A stretch of DNA of 64,000 nt from Bacteroidota bacterium. GTDB taxonomy: Bacteria; Bacteroidota; Bacteroidia; Chitinophagales; Chitinophagaceae. The stretch spans positions 99,094 through 163,093 of the forward strand of contig CANFOM010000003.1 in assembly GCA_947448725.1 (NCBI GenBank), given 5' to 3'. A program made the position numbers and the translations under genes. Position 1 is the first letter of the stretch. Every line of letters starts with the position of its first letter. The notes below the pieces were generated by a model. It had not been told where the DNA came from. It did no database searches and saw only the letters and a program-made list of their open reading frames with translations. Shown here one piece after another: positions 29,862 through 42,128 of the stretch.

Positions 29862-30845
29862 CTACTGTTTGATTATTTTATCTGCAATAAACTTTGCTGT
29901 TTCTTTTTGAACACCTTCCACATCTTTAGATACCAGTGGAGAAGCAATTACATGGTTCCCTGTATTGGGCATTGCTTTTATTACTTTTAAATTTTCTGGC
30001 GTACTTAATTGTGCAAACATTTTTTTGGTAGCCGTTACTTTAACCACTTTGTCTTGATGTTCCTCATCTTTGTAATAGTAAAGGGTTAAACAAGGTTGAT
30101 GAACTTTTTTAAATAGCGCTTCGTTCATGGTAGCTTCTATTAAGTTTTCCAAAGCAACCGTAGCTTCTAATCGGTAATGTACATTCCAATATTTTGGGTA
30201 GTCTTTATGTACATATTTAATGTTATTGTATTTTCCTCCTTGCACCAATCTTGCAATTTGCAAACCCCAAGGATTATTTAACAAAGGGGCAGTTGGGTTA
30301 TAAATTTCGATATTAGGTGAATATAAAATGAGTCCCGCAATTTCGGGATAAGTAGCGGCTAATTGAAGTGCTAAAGTGCCTCCCGTAGAAGTGCTCATTA
30401 AAATTACTTTCTTGCCAATTTTTTTCCCTATCGCATAAGCTTCTTTAGCAGATTCCCATAAATTTTCGGCAGTTAAATTTTGTAATGCTTCCGATCCAAT
30501 TAAACCATGTTCTGCCAATCTGGATAAGTATAAGTTACAATGAAATTGTTTGGCAATGTTGATATGTACAGGGTCGCCTTCCATTTGACTAGCACTAAAA
30601 CCATGTAAATAAACAATTGCATATTCGGTAGGTTGGTGTGCTGTATCCGCCCAAATAATTTTAGCCTCATTGTTTGACTTTATTTTATAGTTGCTTTCGT
30701 TTTTGCTCACATAATCATCAATAGCTATTTTGTCTGATAGGGCAGGTAGTACGTTGTCAAAAAAAGGTTTATCTGGATGAGGGCCTAATAGATAAAGGGC
30801 AACGATGTTGATGGTAATAATTAATCCAATTCTCAACTTGCGCAT
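29862..30845 (-). CDS. Alpha/beta hydrolase
   Basis: YAIVYLHGFSASQMEG, LMSTSTGGTLALQLA (Ser in STSTG). Confidence 0.8.
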   Translation of the reverse strand: MRKLRIGLIITINIVALYLLGPHPDKPFFDNVLPALSDKIAIDDYVSKNESNYKIKSNNEAKIIWADTAHQPTEYAIVYLHGFSASQMEGDPVHINIAKQFHCNLYLSRLAEHGLIGSEALQNLTAENLWESAKEAYAIGKKIGKKVILMSTSTGGTLALQLAATYPEIAGLILYSPNIEIYNPTAPLLNNPWGLQIARLVQGGKYNNIKYVHKDYPKYWNVHYRLEATVALENLIEATMNEALFKKVHQPCLTLYYYKDEEHQDKVVKVTATKKMFAQLSTPENLKVIKAMPNTGNHVIASPLVSKDVEGVQKETAKFIADKIIKQ

Positions 30846-30928
30846 TTATCTCCTTTTGCGATAAAACTAGGCCAAATGCCTTGTTTTAAAAAAATTTTTT
30901 ATGTACCTTAAATTTCTAAAATGTTAGT

Positions 30929-32017
30929 ATGTCCAATCAAAGATTTTTATCCCTAGATGTTTTTAGAGGGATGACGATATGTTTAATGATTATTGTTAAT
31001 ACACCAGGGGATGGTTCGGCTACTTTCGCTCCTTTTTTACATGCAAAGTGGAATGGATTCACTCCTACGGATTTAGTCTTCCCCTCTTTTCTATTTGCAG
31101 TGGGAAATGCTATGAGCTTTGTTTTACCTAAATGGGAAAAACTAAGCAATACAACCGTGCTATTTAAAATTATAAAAAGAACAGCACTTATATTTTTATT
31201 AGGCTACCTGATGTATTGGTTTCCTTTTACTGGTCCATTAAGTGATACCCGAATATTAGGCGTGCTACAAAGGATTGCGCTTTGTTATGGAATAGCTTCT
31301 ATCATTGCTTTATATATGCATGAGCGGGTTGTGATGATATTGTCTGCATTAATTTTAATAGGCTATTGGTATATTAGTATGGCATTTGGGTCTCCTACCG
31401 ATCCTTTAAGTATTACGGGTAATGTGGGTATTGTTTTTGATAAATGGCTGATGGGGGAAAGTCATATGTATCATGGTGAAGGATTTGCATTTGATCCAGA
31501 AGGCTGGATAAGCACTTTGCCCGCTATTGTAAATGTACTCATTGGATATATTGTAGGAAAATTTATACAAGAAAAGGGGAAAACCTATGAAGGGCTCACC
31601 CATTTATTAATGTGGGGTGCAGGATTTGTTTTTTTAGCTTTTATGTGGAATTACCAATTTCCGATCAATAAAAAATTATGGTCCAGTTCCTTTGTATTAT
31701 TAACGGTGGGTTTAGATATGATTATTATTGCCACCATTATTTACCGAATTGAATTGCATCATCAACATCAATTTGCAAGCTTTTTTGAGGTTTTTGGTAA
31801 AAATCCATTGGTCATCTATCTTTTTTCAGAACTCTTGGTCACCAGCCTTCATCTGTTATCCGTTGGTGATCAGTCCTTATTAGACTGGATTTATCAAAAC
31901 AGTTTTGCTCATTTAGCTGCTTATTGGGCTTCCCTTGCCTTTGCCATTTCTTATATGCTTGTTTGCTGGTTATTGGGTTATATATTAAATAAATATAAAA
32001 TATATATTAGAGTGTAA
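30929..32017 (+). CDS. Membrane acyltransferase, heparan-alpha-glucosaminide N-acetyltransferase-like
   Basis: RFLSLDVFRGMTICLMIIVNTPGD...HAKWNGFTPTDLVFPSFLF. Confidence 0.85.
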   Translation: MSNQRFLSLDVFRGMTICLMIIVNTPGDGSATFAPFLHAKWNGFTPTDLVFPSFLFAVGNAMSFVLPKWEKLSNTTVLFKIIKRTALIFLLGYLMYWFPFTGPLSDTRILGVLQRIALCYGIASIIALYMHERVVMILSALILIGYWYISMAFGSPTDPLSITGNVGIVFDKWLMGESHMYHGEGFAFDPEGWISTLPAIVNVLIGYIVGKFIQEKGKTYEGLTHLLMWGAGFVFLAFMWNYQFPINKKLWSSSFVLLTVGLDMIIIATIIYRIELHHQHQFASFFEVFGKNPLVIYLFSELLVTSLHLLSVGDQSLLDWIYQNSFAHLAAYWASLAFAISYMLVCWLLGYILNKYKIYIRV

Positions 32018-32094
32018 ATCTTATTACTCCATTTTCTTCCTTTTGTTTTTTTTAGGAGTTTAAACAATGTACCTTTGCAGCCTCAAAACAGTAC

Positions 32095-33897
32095 ATGGAA
32101 ATAAGAAACATCGCTATAATCGCTCACGTTGACCACGGCAAAACCACCCTGGTAGATCGTATTTTACACGCTACAAAAGTATTCAGAGACAACCAGGAAA
32201 CTGGGGACTTGATCATGGATAGCAATGAGCTAGAACGTGAAAGAGGAATTACCATTTTAAGTAAGAATGCTTCCGTTACTTATAACGGAGTTAAAATTAA
32301 CGTAATTGATACCCCAGGTCACTCTGATTTTGGTGGTGAAGTAGAACGTGTTTTGAAAATGGCGGATGGTGTTTGTTTATTAGTAGATGCTTTTGAAGGC
32401 CCTATGCCTCAAACTCGTTTCGTTTTACAAAAAGCATTGCAATTGAATTTGAAGCCTATTGTAATTATCAATAAAGTAGATAAAGAAAACTGTCGTCCAG
32501 ACGAAGTGCATGATGCAGTTTTTGAATTATTTTTCAATTTAGATGCTACCGAAGAACAATTAAATTTCCCTACTTTTTACGGTAGTGGTAAAAATGGTTG
32601 GTTCAATGATAGCTTAACGCAATGCGAAGATATTTTTCCTTTAATGGATGGTATCTTAAAATATGTACCAGGACCAGATGTGAAAGAAGGGCATACACAA
32701 ATGCAAATTACTTCTTTGGATTATTCATCTTTCTTAGGTCGTATTGCTATTGGTAAAGTAGAAAGAGGCACCATTAAAGAAGGACAAAATATTGTATTGG
32801 TTAAAGCAGACGGAAGCTTAAAGAAAAATAAAGTAAAAGAATTATACGTCTTTGAAGGAATGGGCAAACGTAAAGTAACAGAAGTAGTTTCTGGTGATTT
32901 ATGTGCTGTGGTAGGATTAGAAGATTTTAGTATTGGTGATACCATTGCTGATCCTGAAAATCCAGAAGCATTGCCAGTTATTAGTGTAGATGAACCAACG
33001 ATGAGTATGACCTTTAGTATTAACAACTCTCCTTTCTTTGGTAAGGAAGGTAAGTTTGTAACTTCTCGTCACATCCGTGATCGTTTAATGAAAGAGACAG
33101 AAAAGAATTTAGCATTACGTGTAGAAGAAACAGATAGTGCAGATAGTTTCTTGGTATTTGGTCGTGGTATTTTGCATTTAGGTGTATTAGTAGAGACAAT
33201 GCGTCGTGAGGGATATGAGTTAACAGTTGGTAATCCTCAAGTATTGGTTAAAGAAATTGATGGCCGTAAACATGAGCCGTTTGAAATATTAGTAGTAGAT
33301 GTTCCCGCTGATTTTAGCGGTAAAGTAATTGACTTGGTTACCCAAAAGAAAGGGGAAATGTTAATTATGGAATCTAAAGGAACCATGCAACATTTAGAGT
33401 TCGATATCCCATCAAGAGGATTGATTGGACTACGTTCTCAAATGCTAACACAAACTGCAGGTGAAGCTGTAATGGCACATCGTTTTAACGAATACAAGCC
33501 TTGGAAAGGACCTATTCCTGGAAGAAGCAATGGTGTACTAGTCGCAAAATTCGCTGGATTAACCACTGCTTATTCTATTGATAAATTACAAGACAGAGGC
33601 CGTTTCTTTATAGAACCAGGTGAGGAAATTTATGCTGGTCAAGTATTGGCAGAGCATATTAAGCCAGGTGATTTAAATATCAACGCGGTAGAGATGAAAA
33701 AATTAACTAACCACCGTGCAAGCGGTAGTGATGATAGCGTACGTATTACCCCTAAAGTATTATTTACTTTAGAAGAGTGTATGGAATACATTCAATTTGA
33801 TGAGTGTATTGAAGTAACTCCAAAATCGGTTCGTATGCGTAAATCTATTTTAGACGAAAATAATAGAAGTAAAGCCACCAAGGCAGCTTCGAATTAA
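32095..33897 (+). CDS. typA: Ribosome-associated GTPase TypA/BipA
   Basis: NIAIIAHVDHGKTTLVDRIL, DTPGHSDFGGEVERVLKM, HEPFEILVVDVP, SRGLIGLRSQML; TACCTTTG -7 element at 32070-32077. Confidence 0.96.
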   Translation: MEIRNIAIIAHVDHGKTTLVDRILHATKVFRDNQETGDLIMDSNELERERGITILSKNASVTYNGVKINVIDTPGHSDFGGEVERVLKMADGVCLLVDAFEGPMPQTRFVLQKALQLNLKPIVIINKVDKENCRPDEVHDAVFELFFNLDATEEQLNFPTFYGSGKNGWFNDSLTQCEDIFPLMDGILKYVPGPDVKEGHTQMQITSLDYSSFLGRIAIGKVERGTIKEGQNIVLVKADGSLKKNKVKELYVFEGMGKRKVTEVVSGDLCAVVGLEDFSIGDTIADPENPEALPVISVDEPTMSMTFSINNSPFFGKEGKFVTSRHIRDRLMKETEKNLALRVEETDSADSFLVFGRGILHLGVLVETMRREGYELTVGNPQVLVKEIDGRKHEPFEILVVDVPADFSGKVIDLVTQKKGEMLIMESKGTMQHLEFDIPSRGLIGLRSQMLTQTAGEAVMAHRFNEYKPWKGPIPGRSNGVLVAKFAGLTTAYSIDKLQDRGRFFIEPGEEIYAGQVLAEHIKPGDLNINAVEMKKLTNHRASGSDDSVRITPKVLFTLEECMEYIQFDECIEVTPKSVRMRKSILDENNRSKATKAASN

Positions 33898-33963
33898 TTA
33901 TTATATTTTGTCAATTTTTCTTTGAAAAAATAAACTGACAAAATATTTCTCCGATGAATTATT

Positions 33964-33998
33964 AAAAAGCCCTCTGAGAACTCGGAGGGCTTTTTAAA
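33964..33998. terminator. Bidirectional intrinsic terminator between typA and obg
   Basis: aaaaagccctc ... gagggcttttt stem with flanking A and T tracts. Confidence 0.85.
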
Positions 33999-34035
33999 TT
34001 CTTTTAGCCAATTTTTCTTTGAAAAATAAGTTCAT

Positions 34036-34069
34036 AAAAAAAGAGTCCCATTTTTAGGACTCTTTTTTT
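34036..34069. terminator. Second bidirectional terminator between typA and obg
   Basis: aaaaaaagagtcc-cattttta-ggactcttttttt, 13-bp perfect stem. Confidence 0.85.
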
Positions 34070-34095
34070 ATGGGGGAATGCTTATTGGTAATATT

Positions 34096-35097
34096 TTAGA
34101 TGGGCTTGTTCAAGGCCTTCCACAAAATATCTTTTAGCTCTACTAAGTTTTTTTGAGTAGCAGAAGAAATAAAAATATGAGGAATGTTTTTAGGAAGCTC
34201 TTTGGTAATAGCATCCGTTAACTCTTGATCTAACAAATCAGATTTGCTAATGGCAATGATAAATTCTTTTTGAAGCAATTCTGGGTTGAATTGTTCTAAT
34301 TCGTTTTTTAAGATTTCAAATTCTTTTTTGTGATCATTCGAATCTGCAGGAATTAAAAATAGTAAAACTGCATTACGTTCGATATGTCTTAAAAATCGAT
34401 GTCCCAAACCTTTGCCTTCTGCAGCACCTTCGATAATACCTGGCAAATCTGCAATACAAAAAGATAGGTTGTTACGGTATTCTACCATGCCTAATTGTGG
34501 CGTTAAAGTGGTAAATGCGTAATTGGCAATTTTAGGTTTAGCGGCGGTTATCACCGAAAGTAAAGTGGATTTACCTGCATTAGGAAATCCAACCAATCCC
34601 ACATCGGCCAATACTTTTAATTCAATGTTTTTCCAGCCTTCAAAACCATCTTCTCCTGGTTGAGCATATTCGGGTACCTGTTGTGTAGGGGTAGCAAAAT
34701 TGCTATTGCCTAAGCCCCCTCGGCCCCCTTTAACTAATATTATTTCTTGTCCGTCCTTTAATATTTCTGCTTCCACTTTTCCGGTAAGTTCATCTCTGGC
34801 AATGGTGCCCAAAGGAACTTCTATGATAATATCTTGACCATCTTTACCGGTGCACTTATTCTTAGTCCCATTTTCGCCATCATCTGCAATCACATTTTTA
34901 TAATAGCGTAGATGCAGTAAGGTCCAAAGTTGAGCATTTCCTCTAAGAATGATATGACCTCCACGGCCACCATCACCACCATCTGGGCCTCCTTTGGCAG
35001 TTAATTTATTGCGTAAAAAGTGCTTGCACCCTGCACCCCCATGTCCGCTATGGCAAAAAATTCGGATGTAATCAATAAAATTGTTTCTTTCTGACAC
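34096..35097 (-). CDS. obg: GTPase Obg/CgtA
   Basis: Gly-rich Obg fold [60 protein letters not shown]. Confidence 0.96.
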   Translation of the reverse strand: MSERNNFIDYIRIFCHSGHGGAGCKHFLRNKLTAKGGPDGGDGGRGGHIILRGNAQLWTLLHLRYYKNVIADDGENGTKNKCTGKDGQDIIIEVPLGTIARDELTGKVEAEILKDGQEIILVKGGRGGLGNSNFATPTQQVPEYAQPGEDGFEGWKNIELKVLADVGLVGFPNAGKSTLLSVITAAKPKIANYAFTTLTPQLGMVEYRNNLSFCIADLPGIIEGAAEGKGLGHRFLRHIERNAVLLFLIPADSNDHKKEFEILKNELEQFNPELLQKEFIIAISKSDLLDQELTDAITKELPKNIPHIFISSATQKNLVELKDILWKALNKPI

Positions 35098-35245
35098 TTT
35101 GTTGTAATGAATGGCAAAGTTAACTAAATCTGGTGGCTAAAGCAGGATTATTATAATACCTCCTTCAACACTATTGGCAAAAAGCTTTGCTGTATTGAAT
35201 TAAAAATTTGCTTGCTAAGTAGGTAAGTAAAAAAATGCGGAAATT

Positions 35246-35842
35246 TTATTTGTTGGCTTTTAATCCATCAATTAAAATAGCCACCATGTTTTGTTCTAAT
35301 TCGGCAGCGCTTATTTTTTTGGTAGATCTATGCCAACTTTCAATACCACTTACTGCGTGTAAAAAAATTAAAACAACGGTAGGCGCGTCAATGGCTTTGA
35401 TTTCTTTGTTTCTAATTCCTTCTTCAATAATCGCTGCAATCCTTTTGCGGTATACTCTTCGTTGATTTTGATAATTGGATAAATAAGGATCAGACAAATG
35501 TTTCCATTCTCTATCACTTACATATACTTCCTCATAACTATTAATCATTTCACTGATGTGAAAGCGTAATAACTTTTCCATTTTTTGAAGAGAGCTGATG
35601 GGCTCTGACTCAATCTCGTCCATCTTTAATACAAATCTATTGGCCACATTAAAAACCAACTCATGCAGTAATTCGCTTTTTGATTTGATGTGATTGTATA
35701 AACTAGCTGCTTCTACCCCTACAGCCTCTGCTAAATCACGCATACTTGCTGCCTTGTATCCTTTTTCTCTAAAAAGAGTGGCTGCTTTACTAACAATTAC
35801 ATCTTTTCTTGATCCGTTTTTCTCCGTTTTAATTCTGGCCAT
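35246..35842 (-). CDS. TetR/AcrR family transcriptional regulator
   Basis: KAATLFREKGYKAASMRDLAEAVGVEAASLYNHIKSKSELL. Confidence 0.92.
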   Translation of the reverse strand: MARIKTEKNGSRKDVIVSKAATLFREKGYKAASMRDLAEAVGVEAASLYNHIKSKSELLHELVFNVANRFVLKMDEIESEPISSLQKMEKLLRFHISEMINSYEEVYVSDREWKHLSDPYLSNYQNQRRVYRKRIAAIIEEGIRNKEIKAIDAPTVVLIFLHAVSGIESWHRSTKKISAAELEQNMVAILIDGLKANK

Positions 35843-36042
35843 ATAACTATAAAATTGGTAATTTGTTAGTACAAAATTATAGAATAATTTCTTTAAAAAG
35901 GGGGTCTAATTTAAAAAAACAAGCTTTTTTGTTAGTTTTTTGATTATCAACCACTTAGAACAAATACGGGTTAGTTTCTTATTCTAAAATCTAGTTAGCA
36001 GTAAAAATCGTAGTTTCGCAGCTGAAAATTAAACAATAAAAC

Positions 36043-36963
36043 ATGTCATTAGTAGTAGTAGGATCCATGGCCTTTGATGCCATTGAAACCCCATTTGGGA
36101 AAAGCGATAAAATAATTGGAGGAGCGGCTACCTATATTGCATGGTGTGCTTCTAATTTCACTACCGTTAAGCAAATTTCTGTTGTGGGAGGTGATTTTCC
36201 CCAATCTGAATTAGATGCACTTGCTGCTCGAGGTGTAAATTTAGAAGGCGTACAAATAAAGAAAGACGAGAAAACTTTTTTCTGGAGTGGTAAGTATCAT
36301 TTAGATATGAACACCCGTGATACCGTGGAGACCCAATTAAATGTATTGGAAAATTTTCAACCTGTTGTACCAGATAGTTACCAAGATTGTGAAATTTTAA
36401 TGTTGGGCAATTTAATGCCAGGCGTTCAAAGTAGTGTGATTAAACAAATGAAAAATCGTCCTAAATTAATCGTAATGGATACGATGAATTTTTGGATGGA
36501 AGTAATGTTGGACGATTTATTACATACCATAAGTTTGGTAGATGTATTAATGGTGAATGATAGTGAAGCACGTCAATTAAGTGGAGAATATAGTTTAGTG
36601 AAAGCGGCTAAAAAAATTATGGCTATGGGGCCTAAATTTTTAATTATTAAGAAGGGAGAACATGGAGCACTTTTATTTCATAATACTGAAGTATTTTTTG
36701 CACCGGCCTTGCCATTAGAAGATGTGTTTGATCCAACTGGTGCTGGAGATACTTTTGCTGGTGGTTTTGTAGCTCACTTGGCAAGAACAAAAGACTTCTC
36801 TTTTAATAATATGAAGTCGGCAATTATTGTGGGTAGTGCCTTGGCAAGTTTTTGTGTTGAAAAATTTGGTACTCAACGTTTGACTGAAATTAATGAAGCA
36901 GACATCAAAGAACGCATACAATCGTTCGTTCAGCTGGTTAATTTTGATATTGAATTAGTATAA
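36043..36963 (+). CDS. PfkB family sugar kinase
   Basis: GGAATYIAWCASNF; DPTGAGDTFAGGFVAHLA. Confidence 0.9.
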   Translation: MSLVVVGSMAFDAIETPFGKSDKIIGGAATYIAWCASNFTTVKQISVVGGDFPQSELDALAARGVNLEGVQIKKDEKTFFWSGKYHLDMNTRDTVETQLNVLENFQPVVPDSYQDCEILMLGNLMPGVQSSVIKQMKNRPKLIVMDTMNFWMEVMLDDLLHTISLVDVLMVNDSEARQLSGEYSLVKAAKKIMAMGPKFLIIKKGEHGALLFHNTEVFFAPALPLEDVFDPTGAGDTFAGGFVAHLARTKDFSFNNMKSAIIVGSALASFCVEKFGTQRLTEINEADIKERIQSFVQLVNFDIELV

Positions 36964-37090
36964 ATTTGGTGATTCATTAGTTTCGAATTAATTTCGTTCT
37001 CGATATGACAAAATATAAACATACAAAACAAATTAAGAAACCTCTATAATAGGAAGGTGCTGATTGTTTGTATACTAAAAATATATTCAG

Positions 37091-37120
37091 AAGCCTTCCA
37101 AGAAATTGGGAGGCTTTTTA
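37091..37120 (+). terminator. Terminator-like hairpin immediately upstream of asd (terminator of pfkB or asd attenuator)
   Basis: aagccttcc-aagaaatt-gggaggctt then TTTTT; asd ATG 20 nt downstream. Confidence 0.75.
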
Positions 37121-37139
37121 AATTAATAAAACAAATAAA

Positions 37140-38138
37140 ATGAAAGTTGCAGTTGTTGGTGCCACAGGGCTGGTAGGCACAAAAATGTTACAAGTATTAG
37201 CGGAAAGAAATTTTCCAGTGACTGAATTAATCCCAGTGGCTTCGGCTCGTTCTGTAGGCAAGGAAGTTAGCTTTAAAGGGAAGTCTTATAAAATAGTAGG
37301 TATGGAAGAGGGTATTGCTGCTCAACCAACGGTGGCTATTTTTTCTGCAGGTGGAAGCACGTCCTTAGAGTGGGCGCCAAAATTTGCAGCGGCAGGCATT
37401 AGAGTGATTGATAATTCTTCTGCATGGAGAATGGACCCTACTAAAAAATTAGTAGTCCCAGAAGTAAATGCAAATGTATTAACTGCCGAAGATTTAATTA
37501 TTGCCAATCCAAATTGTTCTACCATACAAATGGTAGTGGCTTTGCAACCCTTGCACGCAAAATATAAAATTAAAAGAGTTATTGTTAGTACCTATCAAAG
37601 TGTCACTGGTACCGGTAAAAAAGCAGTTGATCAATTAATGGAAGAAAGAAGAGGAGGCAAGTTAGCTGCCGAAGATATGGCGTATAAATATGCTATTGAT
37701 TTAAATGCCATTCCTCAAATTGATGTGTTCTTAGAAAACGGATATACTAAAGAGGAAATGAAAATGGTCAAAGAAACCTGTAAAATTATGCAAGATGATA
37801 GCATTAAAGTAACGGCGACCACTGTTCGTATTCCAGTGATGGGTGGACACAGTGAGAGTGTAAATGTAGAATTTGAAAATGAATTTGATTTAAAGGAATT
37901 GATTGCCGAGCTGGCTGCAGCGCCAGGTGTAGTGGTTCAACAAAATGATGCTGAACAATTTTATCCAATGCCTTTATGGGCGCATGAAAAAGACGAAGTG
38001 TTTGTGGGCCGTTTGCGCCGCGATGAAACACAAGCAAAAACTTTAAACATGTGGATTGTGAGTGATAACCTTCGTAAAGGAGCTGCTACCAATGCAGTTC
38101 AAATAGCCGAGTACTTGGCTTTGAAGGGAATTATTTAA
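37140..38138 (+). CDS. asd: Aspartate-semialdehyde dehydrogenase
   Basis: MKVAVVGATGLVGTKMLQVL, NPNCSTIQMVVALQPL, STYQSVTGTGKKAV. Confidence 0.95.
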   Translation: MKVAVVGATGLVGTKMLQVLAERNFPVTELIPVASARSVGKEVSFKGKSYKIVGMEEGIAAQPTVAIFSAGGSTSLEWAPKFAAAGIRVIDNSSAWRMDPTKKLVVPEVNANVLTAEDLIIANPNCSTIQMVVALQPLHAKYKIKRVIVSTYQSVTGTGKKAVDQLMEERRGGKLAAEDMAYKYAIDLNAIPQIDVFLENGYTKEEMKMVKETCKIMQDDSIKVTATTVRIPVMGGHSESVNVEFENEFDLKELIAELAAAPGVVVQQNDAEQFYPMPLWAHEKDEVFVGRLRRDETQAKTLNMWIVSDNLRKGAATNAVQIAEYLALKGII

Positions 38139-38143
38139 GACTA

Positions 38144-38241
38144 AATAATAAATATTCATTCGAAATACTAATTTTTCGACTCTCCATCGCTTCGCTCAAA
38201 GGTTCGCTCAAAATTGTATTTCCTCATTACTATTTATTATT
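38144..38241. repeat. Imperfect ~25-bp inverted repeat flanking a short TTCGCTCAAA direct repeat
   Basis: AATAATAAATATTCATTCGAAATAC versus the reverse complement of GTATTTCCTCATTACTATTTATTATT; TTCGCTCAAA twice in between. Confidence 0.6.
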
Positions 38242-38250
38242 TGTAACTAG

Positions 38251-40347
<2,097 letters not shown>

Positions 40348-40450
40348 CTAAAATACAAATTGTTTTATTCTTTTATTTCGTATTTTGAGTTCTGAAAAAA
40401 TTATTTTTTCCAAGGCTTAACTTACGCAAAATTCAGTTGACCCCATCATT

Positions 40451-41191
40451 ATGCCTAATACCAATCAGTCAATCCTAGCTAACGCTCCCAATGGAAATAA
40501 AGATGCAGTGCAATTGGTTAACTCCTATCCAAAAGTGCCTTTGACCGTGGATTGTGTCTTATTTGGCTTTGAGGAGAATACTTTGCAAGTGCTGTTAATT
40601 AAGAGCGATTTAGACCTTTTCAAAGGAAAATTGTCCTTATTGGGCGACAAGGTAAACTCCAATGAAGATTTAGCTACGGCGGCCAATCGGGTACTAGAGG
40701 AAAGAACGGGTATGAAAAAAGTGTATTTAGAACAAGTACAAACTTTTAGTCAACCCAATAGGCATCCTGGAGGGAGGGTTATTACAACGGTCTACGCATC
40801 GCTTATCAATATCAAACACCATTCATTAGAAATAACAGACAATGAATTAAAGTGGCATCCAGTGCATCAAATTCAAGAAATGGCTTTTGACCATAAAGAA
40901 ATATTGGATTGCTGCTATACTTGGCTACAAAAGCGCATACAAGAGCATCCTTTGGCATTAAATTTATTACCTGAAAAATTCTCATTAAGGCAATTGCAAA
41001 ATGTATATGAGGCTATTTTAGACACTAAATTAGATCGTCGAAATTTTAGGAAAAAATTTGCCAGTATGGGCTTTTTAATTGACACCCATGAAATGGAGCA
41101 GCAGGTAAGCCATCGTCCAGGTAAGTTGTATAGTTTTGATTTTGAACAATACCAGCTCCGTAAAAAGAATTGGGTGGGAATCGATTTCTAA
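40451..41191 (+). CDS. NUDIX-domain transcriptional regulator-like protein (NrtR/AraR type)
   Basis: NUDIX-like region LLGDKVNSNEDLATAANRVLEERTGM plus winged-HTH-like C-terminus FSLRQLQNVYEAILDTKLDRRNFRKKFASMGFL. Confidence 0.78.
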   Translation: MPNTNQSILANAPNGNKDAVQLVNSYPKVPLTVDCVLFGFEENTLQVLLIKSDLDLFKGKLSLLGDKVNSNEDLATAANRVLEERTGMKKVYLEQVQTFSQPNRHPGGRVITTVYASLINIKHHSLEITDNELKWHPVHQIQEMAFDHKEILDCCYTWLQKRIQEHPLALNLLPEKFSLRQLQNVYEAILDTKLDRRNFRKKFASMGFLIDTHEMEQQVSHRPGKLYSFDFEQYQLRKKNWVGIDF

Positions 41192-41251
41192 AAAATGCTT
41201 TTGCTTGCCTATTATTTAATACCTTTATTCACTATTTAAACAGGTATTACT

Positions 41252-42127
41252 ATGTTACATTCCATGACTGGATATGGCCGTTCCGAAGCCACTTATAAAG
41301 ACAAAACATTTTTAATGGAAGTAAAATCTTTAAATGGCAAACAATTTGATTTGCGTTTAAATATACCTTCTTTGCTTAAACCTTATGAAGTTGAAATTAG
41401 AAACAAATTAAATGAGACTTTGTTTCGTGGTAGTGTGGAGTGTACTATTTCAATTAAATCCAATGGAGTAGCTAAGCCAGTTAGTATCAATAAAGAATTG
41501 GCAAAATCTTATTATCAGCCCATCATAGAATTGGCCAACGAGTTAGGTATTGAAAAAGAAAACATATTAAGTACTTTATTAAAAATGCCCGATGTGGTTT
41601 CCTCTAGCAATGAGGTTTTAACAGATGAAGAATGGAGTTCATTAAGCGAATTGCTTCAACAAGCTATTACGCATTTAATTAAGCATCGTCAAGACGAAGG
41701 AAAGAGTATTGAAAAAGATTTATTAGAAAGGGTAGCAGCCATCGAAAAGCAACAAGCATTAATTGAGCAATTCGAACCCAATCGTCGAACAAAAATAAAA
41801 GAGGGCTTGGTGAAATTATTAGAGCAATATGTAGGGGCGGATAAGTATGATAACAATAGATTAGAGCAAGAGCTTATTTATTATATTGAAAAAATTGACA
41901 TTTCGGAAGAAAGAGTAAGGCTCACCAATCATTGTGTTTATTTTAAAAGCATTTTAAAAGAAGCGGAAGCGTCTAAGGGAAAAAAATTATCTTTTATTTT
42001 GCAAGAAATGGGCAGAGAAATTAATACCACCGGATCAAAAGCCAATGATGTTGATATACAAAAAGCGGTTATTCTAATGAAAGATGAATTAGAAAAAGCA
42101 AAAGAACAAATTTTAAACGTGTTGTAA
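41252..42127 (+). CDS. YicC/YloC family endoribonuclease
   Basis: MLHSMTGYGRSEATYKDKTFLMEVKSLNGKQFDLRLNIP; ending QEMGREINTTGSKANDVDIQKAVILMKDELEKAKEQILNV. Confidence 0.93.
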   Translation: MLHSMTGYGRSEATYKDKTFLMEVKSLNGKQFDLRLNIPSLLKPYEVEIRNKLNETLFRGSVECTISIKSNGVAKPVSINKELAKSYYQPIIELANELGIEKENILSTLLKMPDVVSSSNEVLTDEEWSSLSELLQQAITHLIKHRQDEGKSIEKDLLERVAAIEKQQALIEQFEPNRRTKIKEGLVKLLEQYVGADKYDNNRLEQELIYYIEKIDISEERVRLTNHCVYFKSILKEAEASKGKKLSFILQEMGREINTTGSKANDVDIQKAVILMKDELEKAKEQILNVL

Positions 42128-42128
42128 A

